Below, piece after piece: positions 1 to 11,859 of a stretch of 64,000 bases of DNA. Under the pieces are notes generated by a model. It was not told the origin of the DNA and did not search any database. It saw only the letters and a program-made list of their open reading frames with translations. The stretch's first letter is position 1. Every line of letters begins with the position of its first letter. Made by a program: the position numbers and the translations under genes. The DNA comes from Ochotona curzoniae (Eukaryota > Chordata > Mammalia > Lagomorpha > Ochotonidae). Location: the NCBI RefSeq assembly GCF_017591425.1, contig NW_024467119.1, forward strand, positions 81,088,894-81,152,893, given 5' to 3'.

Positions 1-316
1 AGATGTCCACTGATAACCTGCATTTCAAGAGAACAGGACTCAATCCTTAAACTAACACATTGAATTCTAATCACAGCCATAAATTAAACTTCTATCCTCA
101 CATCTTAAAATACTAAAATATCTGCCTGACAATCAGATTTTAGAATCAGAAACACTAAATTATCCTCAATGAGTGAAAGTATACACCATTTTTGGTACAT
201 CAGCAGAATAGACTGACAACTCTTCAGTTACAAAAACAAATGCATAATCAATATAGGTTAACAGCTTAAAGGAATCTCAAAGTGAAGGAAGTTAGTCTTA
301 GAAAGTACACATCCAG

Positions 317-686
317 GGGTTGGTGTGGTGGTTCAGCTCGTTAAGCTACTTGCAATACCGGCATCCTGTCAACAGTCAAGGAGTCCCAGCTGCCGTGCTT
401 CCCAATCAGCTCCTTGCTAATGTGCCTAGGAAAGCATTAGACATAGAGCATGTACTAACACACACAGCTCCATCTCATTTACCCATGCAGTTGACTCTCA
501 ACTACAGGTTACTAGTACATCGATCGTTGGGTGCAAATCCAAGCCATGCCGGGGGACTATGCTGGGGTTCCAGGCTCCTGGATTCCGCCTGCCAAGGAGC
601 AGGCGGGCAATGAACCAGTGGACAGAAGATGTTCTTTCAAACTGTCACTCTATCATGAAAATAAAGAAATCTATTTTGTTTTAAAA
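317..686 (+). mobile_element. C-SINE-family element, diverged (PLRG1 intron 7)
   Basis: Begins ggttggtgtggtggttcagc, a tRNA-like head, and ends in ataaagaaatctattttgtt followed by an A-rich stretch. It is older than the other C-SINEs here. Confidence 0.65.
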
Positions 687-719
687 AGGCTATGAATGAT
701 TCCACTGACATGATACAGT

Positions 720-738
720 AGAAAAGATAGCACTACAA
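720..738. repeat. Target-site duplication, left copy, of element 739-1621
   Basis: Identical to 1622-1640 (agaaaagatagcactacaa). Confidence 0.9.
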
Positions 739-1621
739 GAGCATGAAAATCAGGAGAGGCAGGGGTGGCTAGACAGAAAGGCACCCAACAGCATTGTGTG
801 GGTTGGATAGTGGAGCTGGTTAGGTTGAACTAGGATTCAATGCCCACAGACATGTATGAGAGCTGAATGGGGGATGTGGGACAGACTGGACTAGTCTGCT
901 GTACACACTAGCAAGCACAGGAACCAGGGTAGGAGGCAGGCCTGGTGGGGGTTATTGTGGGTCTCTCCAACTAGGCTGCAGCTCCCACTTATTTATGTGA
1001 GGGCCGAATGTGTGCTGGGCAGAATCAGGCTGGACTGCAACACCCATTGGTTCCAGTGGAAGACAGGGCTGGAAACAGAAGCGTCCCAGTAATTGCAACC
1101 ACCAGCTGATTGGGGTGATAGACTACACTGGATCCTGTACTTGCCAAGTACACACAAGAAGCTGGTGTGGGATCACCTCAGACAAAGTTTCTTTGGGGAT
1201 CTCCCATATCGAACGCTGGACTTAGAATCCAAACTATGAAAAGACAGAGGACAGAACAAATTGATCAACTACCTCAGCCATATGCTGGCAGTGAAAAATT
1301 GGGCAAACAGAGACTCTAAGATGGACTATGTCAATCAGTGGATTCTTCAGTGACCTCGTTGTGCTTGGAGTGAGACTGGCAGCAATTCATAACTGTTGAA
1401 CTATGAAAACCACTTGAGCAAGACCCTCGGAGCATGCCCCACACCAGGGATCTGGGATGGGTGGGAGACTGGGTGGGGCTTCTTTACCTCCCCCTTTACC
1501 CCAGATACAGGGGGAAAATGTGGAAATAATAGTCTTACACACTTTCCTGTAGCCCTTGAACCTTTTTGCCCTAATTAACTATGTAAAGATTGTCAAAAAT
1601 AAAAATTAAAAAAAAAAAGAA
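739..1621 (+). mobile_element. Unclassified poly(A)-tailed retroelement, copy A, with 19-bp target-site duplication
   Basis: An 883-bp element ends in an A-rich tail at about 1600-1621. It is bracketed by identical 19-bp repeats at 720-738 and 1622-1640 (agaaaagatagcactacaa). It is colinear with the 3' half of the element at 53926-55867, including the final ~350 bp ending ...cctgtagcccttgaac...ctaattaactatgtaaagatt. It is 5' truncated and lacks an internal block of about 150 bp present in the longer copy. No long conserved ORF is seen. Direct repeats plus an A tail indicate L1-type target-primed insertion. Confidence 0.8.
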
Positions 1622-1640
1622 AGAAAAGATAGCACTACAA
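1622..1640. repeat. Target-site duplication, right copy, of element 739-1621
   Basis: Identical to 720-738, directly after the A-rich tail. Confidence 0.9.
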
Positions 1641-2258
1641 AGACAGCACAGCAACAAGTTGCCAAGGATGAAAGAGGGATGACAGCTGCTTTCTGATGAT
1701 GTAACTTTCACATCTTGAGTTAGAGGCCACCCAGATTACACACCTCTCAACTCACCGGGCCTGCACAGCAAAAGAAAACTCTCTTCAACTACATAATCAT
1801 TTGAAGAATACTTGTACAATTTAAATACATAACAAACACATGTTAGTTAAATACTTTCTAGTACATACATTTTATTTTTGATTTGCTACATTCACATTAG
1901 TTATTTCTGTTGAAAAAATAATTGACAGGTTCAAGAGAATTTCCTAACAGTCTTGCTTTATACCTCGGCTTTCATAGTCAATATTTCACTTTCTTAAATT
2001 TGTTTCATATGCTTTCTACACTTAAAGGCCTTCCATCAATATTGCATTCTGTATTTTATACAAAGTGTATATGTACTATTTAAAGAAAGTTCCTACCCAG
2101 TACCTTTCAAGGCATTGCCCAAGCCCCTTCATTTCCCAACTCCCAGCACTCCACCATGTTCACGTTCACGCCTTTCTCTTCTGGCTCTGTTCTTCAGCTC
2201 CTGTCAACTGCGCAACAATCACGCTCCACAAAGCAGAGTAAAATGGAGATTTACTCAC

Positions 2259-2360
2259 CCTGCAAAGCTTCCATGGCGGGTGCCACTGGGGTTTGGGCAT
2301 TGTAGGGGCTTTTTTAGCTATCAGTGCAGAGTTCTTGGTATTGCCACTCTCCACAATCAT
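2259..2360 (-). CDS. PLRG1: PLRG1 exon 7
   Basis: 102 bp, acceptor TGTAG and donor GTGAGT. Encodes [20 protein letters not shown] and then [14 protein letters not shown]. Human has Tyr where this reads Cys before Arg, as I recall. The following WD40 exon is not found in 1-2258, so intron 7 runs out of the window. Confidence 0.93.
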
Positions 2361-5300
2361 CTACACATGGAACAGATTATATCATTAAACACATCACATC
2401 AAAGGTTTCATGTAATCAATTAAACAAATGGAAACCAAAATGAGATGTTTATCACTGCTATACTTTCTGTATATTAACTTTAAAAAGCAACTTAAAAACA
2501 CCTTCGTGAGAAAGAACACTTAAGTGTGGATATCAGTGTGTATGGTTCAAAACCCAGCCTCCTAGGTGACCGATACTGAAGTGATGTAACCTCTAGGGAT
2601 CTCACTTGCGTGGTGGGAAGTACAGGGCCTGTATCACAGTGGTTATAAAGCTTTAAAAAGCTGCCCGTGGTTTCTGTAAGCTCCTACATCACTGCAGTCA
2701 TTTTACGCGTATTATTGCCACCATGTTTGCACTGTCACATCTCAACATCACTGATTTAATAAATTCTTCCTTTCTATTAATTCCCTAATATTCACAAATT
2801 ATTCCAACAAGTACACTAGCTGATTCCTTTTGAAATATACTATCACCATTTATTGATCCCCCAAATATTTCAGCCCACAAGGCTCTTGCCTAGATTAGGG
2901 CCCAGCACGGTAGCGCAGTGGTTAAGGTCCTCGCCTTGCACGCCCAGGATCCCATATGGATGCCAGTTCTATCCCGACAGCCCCACTTCCCTTCCAGCTC
3001 CCTGCCTGTGGCCCGGGAAAGCAATCGAGGATGGCCCAAAGCTTTGGAACCCTGCACCCGCGTGGGAGACCCGGAAGAGGCTCCTGGCTTCGGATTGGCA
3101 TAGTATTGGCCGTTGCGCTCACTTGGGGAGTGAATCATCGGATGGAAGATCTTCCTCTCTGTCTCTCCTCTGTGTATATCGCCTTTCCAATAAAAAATAA
3201 TAAAAATAAATCTTAAAAAAAAAAAAAAAAAGCCTAGATTACATCTTCCTGAAGAGATGGAAAGCATTGAAAATGGAACATTAAAAAAAAACCTGTAATG
3301 AAGATAACAAAACGTTCACTTCTTAAAGCCCATTTATGTTGGATAACCACACAGCAAATTATCAGTCGTTGTTCTGACAACTTTTACCTATACTAATGTC
3401 AACTGTTATTCACATACAGATAAACTTAAGTATTTCTAAATGTTCATTTAGCCAAACAGTTTTACCAGAAGGATGTATTGAATTCTCTAGTATTTAAGGC
3501 AAGACTTTTGGCATAAAGGTAAATAAGGCAACCTACACCAAGAGTTAGAAATCTTTAGTGCTACCTGACACAGGGAATCTTACCGCATTGCCCACTGTGG
3601 GCTGTGCACGGTCTGAAGCCCCAGGCAGTCGGTACTCACTCCCACCAGGAGCAGTTCGATTTGCATCGACCCTGAGACAGGAAATACCACATCTGAGCAA
3701 TGCCTCTTCTAGTCATGCATTCTGCAAAACCAACGCTTAATTCCCTTTTCAAGCCATTGTGAGGGAAAATGTCATACATTGTTATAAAGAATCAAATGCA
3801 CATAGTGGGAAAGAGAAAGGTGAACAGTGAAACATGATTTCAGAATCTTTATAGTAAGGATAGCATTTCTTACCTGGTCTGAGAAGATGGAATCGCCACT
3901 GCTAAGGACTGTGCAGCTGATTCACTTGGCATTCTTTGGATCTTAGTATCTGCCGTTAAAGCAACACCTATTAACATTAAAAGAAAAAAAAATCTTCATT
4001 AGTTGTTTTCACTTACATGCTTTCAAAACAAAACACTACAGGAAGACACACACCAGTTAGGATTTTTATCGCAAAAATTTTGCTTGTCTGTTTCTTTTTT
4101 TAAGATTTCATTTATTTTTATTGGACACAGATTTACAGAGAAGGAGACACAGAACGATCTTTCATCTGATGGTTCATACCCCAAGTGGCTGCAACATTCA
4201 GAGCTGAGCAGATTCGACAGGACCTCCTCCAGGTCTCCCACATGAGTGCAGGGTCCTAAGGCTTTGGGCCACCCTTGACTGCTTTCCCAGGCCAAAAGCA
4301 GGGAGTGGGGTGGGTAGAGGAGCAGCTGGGACATGAATCGGCACGCAATGTGATCCCAAGCATCCAAGGCAAGCATTTAGCCCCTACGCAGGCCATGGTG
4401 CTACGTCTGTTTCTGACTTTTTAATGAAAATATTGCCTAACAACACATAACCTGGGCCTGGCACGGTGACCTAGTGGCTAAAGTCCTTGTATTGCATGCG
4501 CTGGAATCCCGTAAATGCACCAGTTCATGTCTCAGCTGCTCCACTTCCCATCCAGCTCCCTGCTCGTGGCCTGGGAAGGCCGTGGAGGATGGCCCAAAGC
4601 CTTGGGACCCTGCATCTGTGTGGGAGGCCTGGAAGATCTTTCTCTTTTGTCTTTCTCTCTACAAACAAACAAAAAAAAACACAACTCAAATCTCATCAGC
4701 CCATAAGTATTAAAGCTGTCCCAGCTAGTAAAGCTAAACTCCCAACATCGCCTTCAAAAGTAAGAACCAGGCAGTTCTTCAAATACTAAAGTTCCGAAAG
4801 TGAATTTAAGTAACCAAAGCGGAGCACAAAGTTCCCTCGCAGTTCCTATTACAAGCACCAAGTGTGCTACCTCTTATGCCAGTCACATTGCTTACGGGCC
4901 AACTGCCACACAACCTTCCCACCGTACAGACTTGCACTGACAATTCTATCATATGTACATGGTCAGTGTTTTACATGCATTTCTAAAGCATGTAAACAAA
5001 CAGATAACAAACTTCCCTAGGCTTGGAGCAGTTTTATTGTCTCTCAGTTCCTAATATAGTGCCTGAAAAAAATACAAAGGTTTAAAAATGTCTGCAAAAT
5101 TACTGTAGATTAATATTAGTTAGCTATGATCTAAAAAGCTACATGTGGATGCCTGCCTACTGGATCTAACCTGTATTTTACAGATAATGGGAATTCATGG
5201 AAATACATGCAACAACACAGCAAGACATTCTCCACACTCACTCACCAGGTCCTGCAGGGTATGGATGTGGACCTGACACCAAATACTCAACTTCTTGTCC

Positions 5301-8300
5301 TAAAAACAAAGTAAATTAATCATTGGTGAATATATCATATTCAATGTCATCTTTTTCAATGTATTACCATTAAATTATTAAATGGATTTCTAAACTAAAA
5401 TCTCAGATATACAAGACATGAATTATATTTTCAAAAGCATTATGAGCATTTGAGAGCTAAGCATTTCTCAGCTACTGCTTCCTCCTGACCAGCACTGGGA
5501 CAGCAGCTGAGCAGTCAATCCAGGTCTCCTGTGGGCACAGAGTCCCGGGAGCCATCACTCACCTCCTCCTACGCATCAGGACCTAAGCACTCAATCCAGG
5601 TCTCCTGTGGGCACAGAGTCCCGGGAGCCATCACTCACCTCCTCCTTCGCATGGGTTGGACCGCTAGAACTGACAGCAGAGCTGGGACTTATATCAGGCA
5701 TCTTAACTGGCATCCTTACCTCTAGGACTAAGGCCCAGACCATCGTTTCCACGGATCATGTATACAGCTATTCCTCCTTACTTGCTGATACAACTTCCAC
5801 AAAGTTTGCGTACTTGTTAAATTGTGATCGTATCATATAAAGAGCTTACCATGTGACAATCCACTCCAGTTTTTCTTTTAACCAAATGGTTCTTTGGAAC
5901 AAAAATCCCTAATACAAAATTCCAAAATCTAAAATGTTCCAAAACGTTCTGAATATTGAAATATCATGTGACATCTAAAATTTCACACCTAACTTTATAT
6001 GACACAGCCAGACTAACACTAAATAAAATTACTTTCAAATTATGAATAAAAGGTATATATGAAACCTAACAATGTACTTGGGTCTATTTTATATATGCAG
6101 ATATTCCAAAAATCTGAAAAATACCTAAAAACTTCTGCCCTCAAGCATTTTGTCATAGGATACTCAGTCTGTCTTTAAACTGTATCTCAATATTAGGAAG
6201 TAGTCTCACAGTAAGACAGTCATCCTTAAGTTATTTTTTGTTGCAGTGTGACCCTTCCCACCTCCTCAGAATTTATGTTGCCATTGTGCTACCATTTTTA
6301 TTTTCTAAAGAAAAAAAGCCATCAATCAATCAATCCTACTCACACGACGAAAATCAAGTCTTCCACTGTAGTGCTGGTACAATTATAAAATACTGGTTGG
6401 CTGTGCCGAGTCCTTCCAGGAGTGCTGTTAGAACACTCCGTCACTACAGACAGGACCAGACTCACCTTGATTGGCAGGGTACTGCTTATGGTACGAATCT
6501 GCTGCATTCTGCGGGCCCTTCTCTTTCAGATTTTCCTTCGAGGTTGGCATATGCAACACAGGTCCATACTCATTACGACGCTTGATGGCCAGTTTCCGTT
6601 TGTGACTATTTAAAAATTACAAACATAACAAGGTATCCATAAACACTTCACATACATGCACAAAAGCCAAGTGTTATCAGACAGGGGCAATATCTTAATA
6701 TCTAATGTCTGTCTAATATGTAAAAAAAAGTTTCAGGTAAGATTTTAAACATGATCTCAAGGAGCCTGAAATTTCTAACCGCACTTCCACATCATGAGTC
6801 TGTCCTCTGCTTCCCAGGCATTAAACCCAAGGAATATTTTAATTTGTCACCTACTAAACAAAACCCTTCATGATGAGTTACCATGGGTCAAACAGACTTA
6901 AACATATGTAGAAACTAATACACTCTTATAAAAATACCTCAAGGTCCATACACATTTCCTTCAAGTGTCTAAATACAGAAACAGTGAAAATGAATATGGT
7001 CACCTTAACCAGCTGTATCTAAAAAGGTTAGGACTAGTCAAAGTACTGCATCAATTCTGTATTTTAAGAAATGCCCTTCTGTGACTTTTATGAAAACATA
7101 ATCTTACAAATGGAATAGAAAGGTTTGCTTGAGGAATTAAGCTTTAGAAACAAGGGCAAAGGACAAAGGAGGAACTCTACATAATGCAATCGCAGACTGG
7201 AGATGCAGAATCAAAAACTACGGCCCTAGTCACAGTAAGGAGAGAAGATGGGCAGAGGGAGTGGCCAGCTACAAGCTCAGCTCTGCAGCGCTAAGAGCAG
7301 TGGGGAGCTGAAGGCATGCACAGAGTGCCCGATTATAAGACAAATATCTAAAAACTGGATATTTGTACAACGCAATTAGTTAATGTAATTCTTTCCTTTA
7401 CCATAAAAGGGCCAAAAAATGTTATATCAGCTTAAATTATGCCCAAACAGCATTCATCCAAGCGACAAGATGTGTCAGTGTTCCTAAGCCAACGGTAAAG
7501 GTCTCCCTGGCCCTGATCTCTTCTCCCAGTTGTCAGAACAGCTGGTACCCACCTCTCTTCATCCAGGGGCACGGGCTTCCCGTTGTCTGCCACAAACATG
7601 TCATGGGTCCTCTTCAGGGACCTGAACACAAGCGTGTGCACAGAGTGCTTCTGCACCTCCTGGAAGTAAAGCGTCACCCCAAAGTCATACTCCACGGCAC
7701 ACAGTCCACACTGCCACCGCAGCTACGAGGGGTCGGAGCCCAGGCAGGGAGACTGAGTGAGGCGGTGCGCATCACTTAGCTGACCCTACTGGGTCGCAGC
7801 ACCTGCCTGCGGAAGTCAACGACCGCGGCAGCCCCCGGGCTCAAGAACAGGTGCATGAAGAACAAGGGCATGGGGCCTCGAGGCGATCGCAGCTGGATCT
7901 GAGTGTCCGTGCCAGACGCAGCCCAGTGCCAGCTTAGCTAGAAGGAGAACAGCCTTGGCCGGCGCAGACGGACACGCAGATGCAGAGCGCCGCTTGCGAG
8001 CCGCAGGGCCGTGCTGCCCACGGACGCCGCCAGCACCCGCACAGCAGCGCCGTGTTTCCTATGGACGCCGCCAGCACCCGCACAGCAGCGCCGTGTTCCC
8101 CCTGGACGCCGCCTGCACCCGCACAGCAGCGCCGTGTTCCCCATGGACGCCGCCAGCACCCGCACAGCAGCGCCGTGTTTCCTACAGACGCCGCCTGCAC
8201 CCGCACAGCAGCGCCGTGTTCCCCACGGACGCCGCCAGCACCCGCACAGCAGCGGCCAGGGCGGAGCGGGACACCCCGACACCCGTCTCCGGGGGCGTCC

Positions 8301-8407
8301 CCTGCCCCGCGCCCGGGCCGGCGTCCGCTGCAGCCGCCGTCCTTTCCTCCCCGCCCCAGCCCTCCACACGCCTCCGCAGAGCCCGACAGCCACGTTACCT
8401 CCACCAT
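2259..8407 (-). CDS. PLRG1: PLRG1, pleiotropic regulator 1 (5' half, exons 1-7)
   Basis: PLRG1 is a WD40-repeat subunit of the spliceosome Prp19/CDC5L complex and acts in the nucleus in pre-mRNA splicing. Seven coding exons on the minus strand give 198 codons in one frame: 8399-8407, 7553-7659, 6466-6605, 5246-5299, 3874-3967, 3584-3671 and 2259-2360. Exons 2-7 have AG acceptors, and every exon end seen has a GT donor with correct phase. Recognisable pieces are [20 protein letters not shown] in exon 2 and [15 protein letters not shown] in exon 7. Only the N-terminal region before the WD40 propeller is present; the propeller exons would lie left of base 1. The gene diverges from FGB, as in human. 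Identification comes from recalled human protein; no alignment was run. Confidence 0.95.
2898..3231 (+). mobile_element. C-SINE with 10-bp target-site duplication (PLRG1 intron 6-7 side)
   Basis: Full-length: tRNA-like head gggcccagcacggtagcgca, the body 'ggatcccatatgg...gggagtgaatcatcgg', and an A tail. Flanked by gcctagatta at 2888-2897 and 3232-3241. Several spurious ORFs on both strands run through it. Confidence 0.9.
3584..3671 (-). CDS. PLRG1: PLRG1 exon 6
   Basis: 88 bp, acceptor TCTCAG and donor GTAAGA. Encodes [20 protein letters not shown] and ends at a codon boundary. Confidence 0.9.
3874..3967 (-). CDS. PLRG1: PLRG1 exon 5
   Basis: 94 bp, acceptor AATAG and donor GTAAGA. Encodes [20 protein letters not shown] and a Ser/Pro-containing end. 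Confidence 0.92.
4098..4412 (-). mobile_element. C-SINE, reverse orientation (PLRG1 intron 4)
   Basis: Starts with the reverse tail ttttttaagatttcatttat and ends in the reverse head near 4412. Confidence 0.85.
4453..4690 (+). mobile_element. C-SINE, internally deleted (PLRG1 intron 4)
   Basis: Head gggcctggcacggtgaccta. The body runs to gggaggcctggaagatcttt, where about 80 bp of the usual 3' body is missing, then a degraded A-rich tail. Confidence 0.85.
5246..5299 (-). CDS. PLRG1: PLRG1 exon 4
   Basis: 54 bp, acceptor TTTTTAG and donor GTGAGT. Encodes [19 protein letters not shown], close to the human segment around EVEYFVAGTHPYPPGPG. Confidence 0.92.
5516..5653. repeat. 76-bp near-perfect tandem duplication (PLRG1 intron 3)
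   Basis: The segment starting caatccaggtctcctgtggg occurs at 5516 and again at 5592. About 62 bases of the second copy are present with one difference. The duplicated text resembles an old SINE body. Confidence 0.85.
6466..6605 (-). CDS. PLRG1: PLRG1 exon 3
   Basis: 140 bp, acceptor ATAG and donor GTGAGT. Encodes [20 protein letters not shown] and on to QYPANQ. The phase joins exon 2 (AG|T, Ser). Confidence 0.93.
7553..7659 (-). CDS. PLRG1: PLRG1 exon 2
   Basis: 107 bp, acceptor ...TTCCAG and donor GTGGGT. It encodes [20 protein letters not shown] onward to PVPLDEE and ends in the first two bases of a Ser codon. Confidence 0.95.
8023..8254. repeat. 41-bp GC-rich minisatellite, about 5.6 copies (PLRG1 intron 1)
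   Basis: Units begin with gacgccgcc at 8023, 8064, 8105, 8146, 8187 and 8228, exactly 41 bp apart. Variants differ mainly at agcacc/tgcacc and tttcct/ttcccc. The array lies about 145 bp inside intron 1 from the exon 1 donor. Because 41 is not a multiple of 3, all frames stay open on both strands, giving long spurious ORFs. Confidence 0.95.
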
Positions 8408-8700
8408 GATGCCGCCACGACCGCAGCTCTGCTACAGAATGAACACTTGGCACGGAGGAAGAAGGCACCGTCGCCGCTACGGCCTCCCCGCCACTTCCGG
8501 AGTAGGCGCCCCGGCGCCGGATGTGACGCGAACCAGCGCGCCCGCGGCCTGGCGGCAGCTCGCGATGGACTCTGGGACGGCGTCTCCAGACTGAGGGCGG
8601 AAGTGCCTGAAACAGGGTTGGCTGGGCCAGAGTCATTGGGCACGGTTAGACAGTTCGACGTGAGCGTGTGTTAGGATCCTGCTTAGTTTTAATCAGCACG
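8255..8700 (-). promoter_or_regulatory. PLRG1: PLRG1 GC-rich (CpG-island-like) promoter region
   Basis: The sequence around the PLRG1 start codon and upstream of it (to the right on the plus strand) is GC-rich with many CpG dinucleotides, and no TATA box is apparent. This fits a housekeeping promoter. The exact start site cannot be read; the 5' UTR begins at 8408 and probably covers several tens of bases. Confidence 0.6.
8399..8407 (-). CDS. PLRG1: PLRG1 exon 1, coding part (Met-Val-Glu)
   Basis: ATG GTG GAG is followed at once by a GTAACG donor. It joins exon 2 to read MVEEVQKHS, the expected PLRG1 N-terminus. The reading frame running on past the donor is intronic and only looks open because it crosses the GC-rich minisatellite. 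Confidence 0.9.
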
Positions 8701-10640
8701 GGGTCGTGATGGATGTGGACGGCGCACCCGCCTGGATTCAGTTCTTTTCGCGATCTTGCTGGCTTTGGCGGGGTGCCTCCCGGATTCGGCGCTCTGGGCC
8801 GGAAGCGCCTGGAGCGCTCTAAGCTGTTGCTGAACAGCCGGCTCGGGCTGAGGAAGTCTGACATGTAGGATGCACACAGCACAGCCCCACCTGTACTTTG
8901 CTGCCCCGGAGCTGCACGCATGGTTCTCGGCTGCTGTCTAGCTGCGTGAATATGGGTTCAGTAATGCCGAGGGACAGCCGTAAAATGGCTGCAGGTGGGC
9001 ATCTGCCAGCAAATGGACACACATCCCACCTCCATCCATTGCTCCACTGACACTGTCTAGGGGAGTGGGCGTGGGTGGAACATCCAGCGAGAGTATGGCA
9101 GTGTGATTCAACAATCTCCGTTAGGAATTCGTTACTTGTTACTTCGTCATTAAGAACATTAATGTGTTTCTTCTAGAAAATGCTGCCATCCCTGAATTTG
9201 AGTGCCAGTTTGACAAGTTTGTTTTCTGTAGCAGTGGTCCATGAAGGCTGACTTGGCGAGGAAATGTCCCAGGAATAAAATAACATTACATAACATTATA
9301 ACTTACCTATAGACGATAATGCCTACAGGAAAGACTTAAAATGGCAACAGAATGAGGAATGTAAGCATGACTGAAGTACTTATGACGACGATACAAGGAC
9401 TTGTGAAGTTGTCAGATATTTGATTGTCCTGGAAATAATATTTATAAGTCAAGATGTATTAAAATCAATGTGATTGAAGTAACTTGTGCTAAGTTTTGCT
9501 ACTTTTAAAATGCTCTAGTGAATTTATAGGACTGCTTGAAAGTTTATGTTAGCTTGACATACGAATCTCGAGTGACCCTGTCATCAGAGACCCATGAATT
9601 TTGTGTATTGTAGACAAATTATGTACTTGTGTGTGAGCCTGCCTCCTCTTTCCATGCTTGGAGAAGACATCTTTTGGAGTTTCACTGGGATAGTGAAGGG
9701 ATCCTGAACCCCAAACCTTAAAAATACCCGCCCAGCTGGACATCCCAAGCAGTTTCATTTGAACAGCAGGTGTCGCTACTACTCTTCCGAGGGCTTTCCT
9801 CAAACATATTTGGAGAAAGTTATTTAATGGCAGTGTTGGTATATCTGTTGATGTAAAAGCAATGGTGAAAATTCTAAAGAGACTCTTCATTAGCCAACAA
9901 TTTTTAAACTTCATCCGCACTGAAAGTCTTTACTTTTCTGCAACTATTGTGCCCTTTCTTACTTTAGGTCAGGTGTATAGGTGCCGGTGCCTTTTGTGTC
10001 AGCTTTTTATCACATTTTTATAGGCAGTTTGATTCTTTTTATGCGTGCGATTGTGGATGGTACTACTTCTTTCTGTTTCTCGTCCAAGTGGTCTAGCCTC
10101 AGAACCCCTGCTCTTAGGCAGTGTGCTGTTTTATTCAAACTTTAGTAACTTTGGAATACAGGAAGCAAAATACCAAACTGAGGGCCTGAAAAGAATTTAC
10201 AATTTGGTCACATGCTTATTTGTCATATGTGTGAATACATATAATATATACCATAAACCCCGCCGAAGGGCAAATGGAAAGTTTGAAAAATATCCACTAT
10301 GTATATGTCAAAGGGCTAATTTTCTTAAAAGAGATCTCAAAAATCAAGTGATAAGATGAACAATCTTAAAGAAATGGAAGTTTGGCAGACTACTGAAAAT
10401 TAAATATGGTGGCTAGAAGATGTAGAGTCTTCAATGGCTCTAATCCAATGAAAGAAATGTGAACAAACCAAACAATGGAGAACCATATTTTGCCTCACAG
10501 AAAAAGTTTTACATTTGATGAGACCCCGTGTTTGATGAGAACTAATGAGGGTGAGAGGAAAGTTTGGCAGGAGTGTAAATAGAGGCAATCTTTCATAGCT
10601 AGTACTGAACTAGTGAAAAAAGGTTTCACCATCTCGAGTA
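8700..10640. other. Intergenic, PLRG1-FGB, proximal part
   Basis: GC-rich to about 8900, then ordinary AT-rich sequence. I see no gene, RNA or clear repeat family in it; ORFs here have no recognisable protein. Confidence 0.5.
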
Positions 10641-10648
10641 ACTTTCTT

Positions 10649-10964
10649 TTTAATTTTTATTGCACAATTCAGATAACAGAGAGGAGAGGTAGAGAGGAAG
10701 ATTTTCCCTCTGCTGATTTACTCCCCAAGAGGCTGCAACAGGCAGAACTGGGCCAATCCCAAGCCAGGAGCCAGGAGCCTCTTCTGGGTCTCCCACATGG
10801 GTGTAGGGTTCTAATACTTTGGGCCATCCTTGACTGCTTTCCCAGGCCAGAAGCAGGGAGCTAGATGGGAAGTGGGGCCACCAGGATTAGAACTGGCATC
10901 CATATGGGATCCTGGCGCATGTAAGGTTGAGGACTTTAACCACTAGGCTACTGTGCCAGGCCCT
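10649..10964 (-). mobile_element. C-SINE, reverse
   Basis: Reverse tail tttaatttttattgcacaat through the reverse head ctgtgccaggccc. The near-duplicate flanks gagtaactttct and gagtcactttct look like a diverged target-site duplication. Confidence 0.85.
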
Positions 10965-11139
10965 TGAGTCACTTTCTAAAGAGGATCTGTATAAATGTAT
11001 TTCCCTCATATATATGTGTATGTATGTTTGTTGATGTACAGCTCCATAGATGCAAAGATATGTTCATAGACACTTATTTTGCCTGAGTAGGACCAGCATA
11101 ACAATAAGCGATCAGTTTACTTTGTGTGTAATGGGAAGA

Positions 11140-11365
11140 AATGGTCCATCAGAGCAGATGCAGTATAGACTATGGAGTTGGAAAGGCAGGGTTCAATTCC
11201 TTGTTTGCAGATTGCTTTGGCCACTTTGCTCTTTTGTACCTCCATGCCCCGTTTATTTAATGGGAATAAGTGTATTCTTCCCCCGCAGGGTTATTGGAAG
11301 AATTACGTGTGAAGTTCTGGGAACAGTGATTGGCACAGAATGAATTACTCTGTAAGTGCTTGTTG
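11140..11365 (+). mobile_element. Ancient MIR SINE fragment
   Basis: Contains degraded MIR hallmarks: a tttaatgggaataagtgtat core, agggttattggaagaatta, and a ggcacagaatgaattactctgtaagtgct end. Confidence 0.6.
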
Positions 11366-11859
11366 CAGTACAGTCATTGCCCCATTTGCCATTTTTTTAA
11401 AAAGGGGTAAAGCTGCCCCACAACCAGAGGTCAACTGTCATGTCCAGGCAGCTTGTTTTCATAGGGATCTAAACTTAAAGTAGGCCTTATTCTCTCCACA
11501 AAAAAACCCAGTCCATTAAAAATTAATTAATAAAGGTGAGTTGAAATACTGAAGAAATCCTAAGAAACTGATGATGGGTTCAGATCCTGCCTTGCTCTTA
11601 CCCATGATTTAGGTGAGGATGTTGGACATGTTCTTCTGCCCTTTTCTGCCCTTCCCTGACATAATATTTGTGTAACTAGAGAGCAACTTTTCTGACTTTC
11701 TTTGATTCATAAATAGATTAAGTATTTTTCCTACAAATATGTATGTATATTTCCTTTTTTGTTTATATAAATCCTTTGTCCACTTTTTTTATTTACAGGG
11801 CTTATGTTTTCTCATTGAACTGTTTATTAATCTTTTTAAAATTTTTTAAATTGTTTACG

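Noticed and set aside
1..2250. Search for PLRG1 WD40 exons
   Set aside because: No exon with the expected VISGHLGWVR-type text; intron 7 holds two retroelements instead.
2853..3267. Overlapping 115-125-codon ORFs
   Set aside because: SINE translation on both strands.
7934..8674. Several long overlapping ORFs (up to 239 codons) on both strands
   Set aside because: They run through the 41-bp minisatellite, whose length is not a multiple of three, and the GC-rich promoter; no homology or splice logic except the PLRG1 ATG itself.
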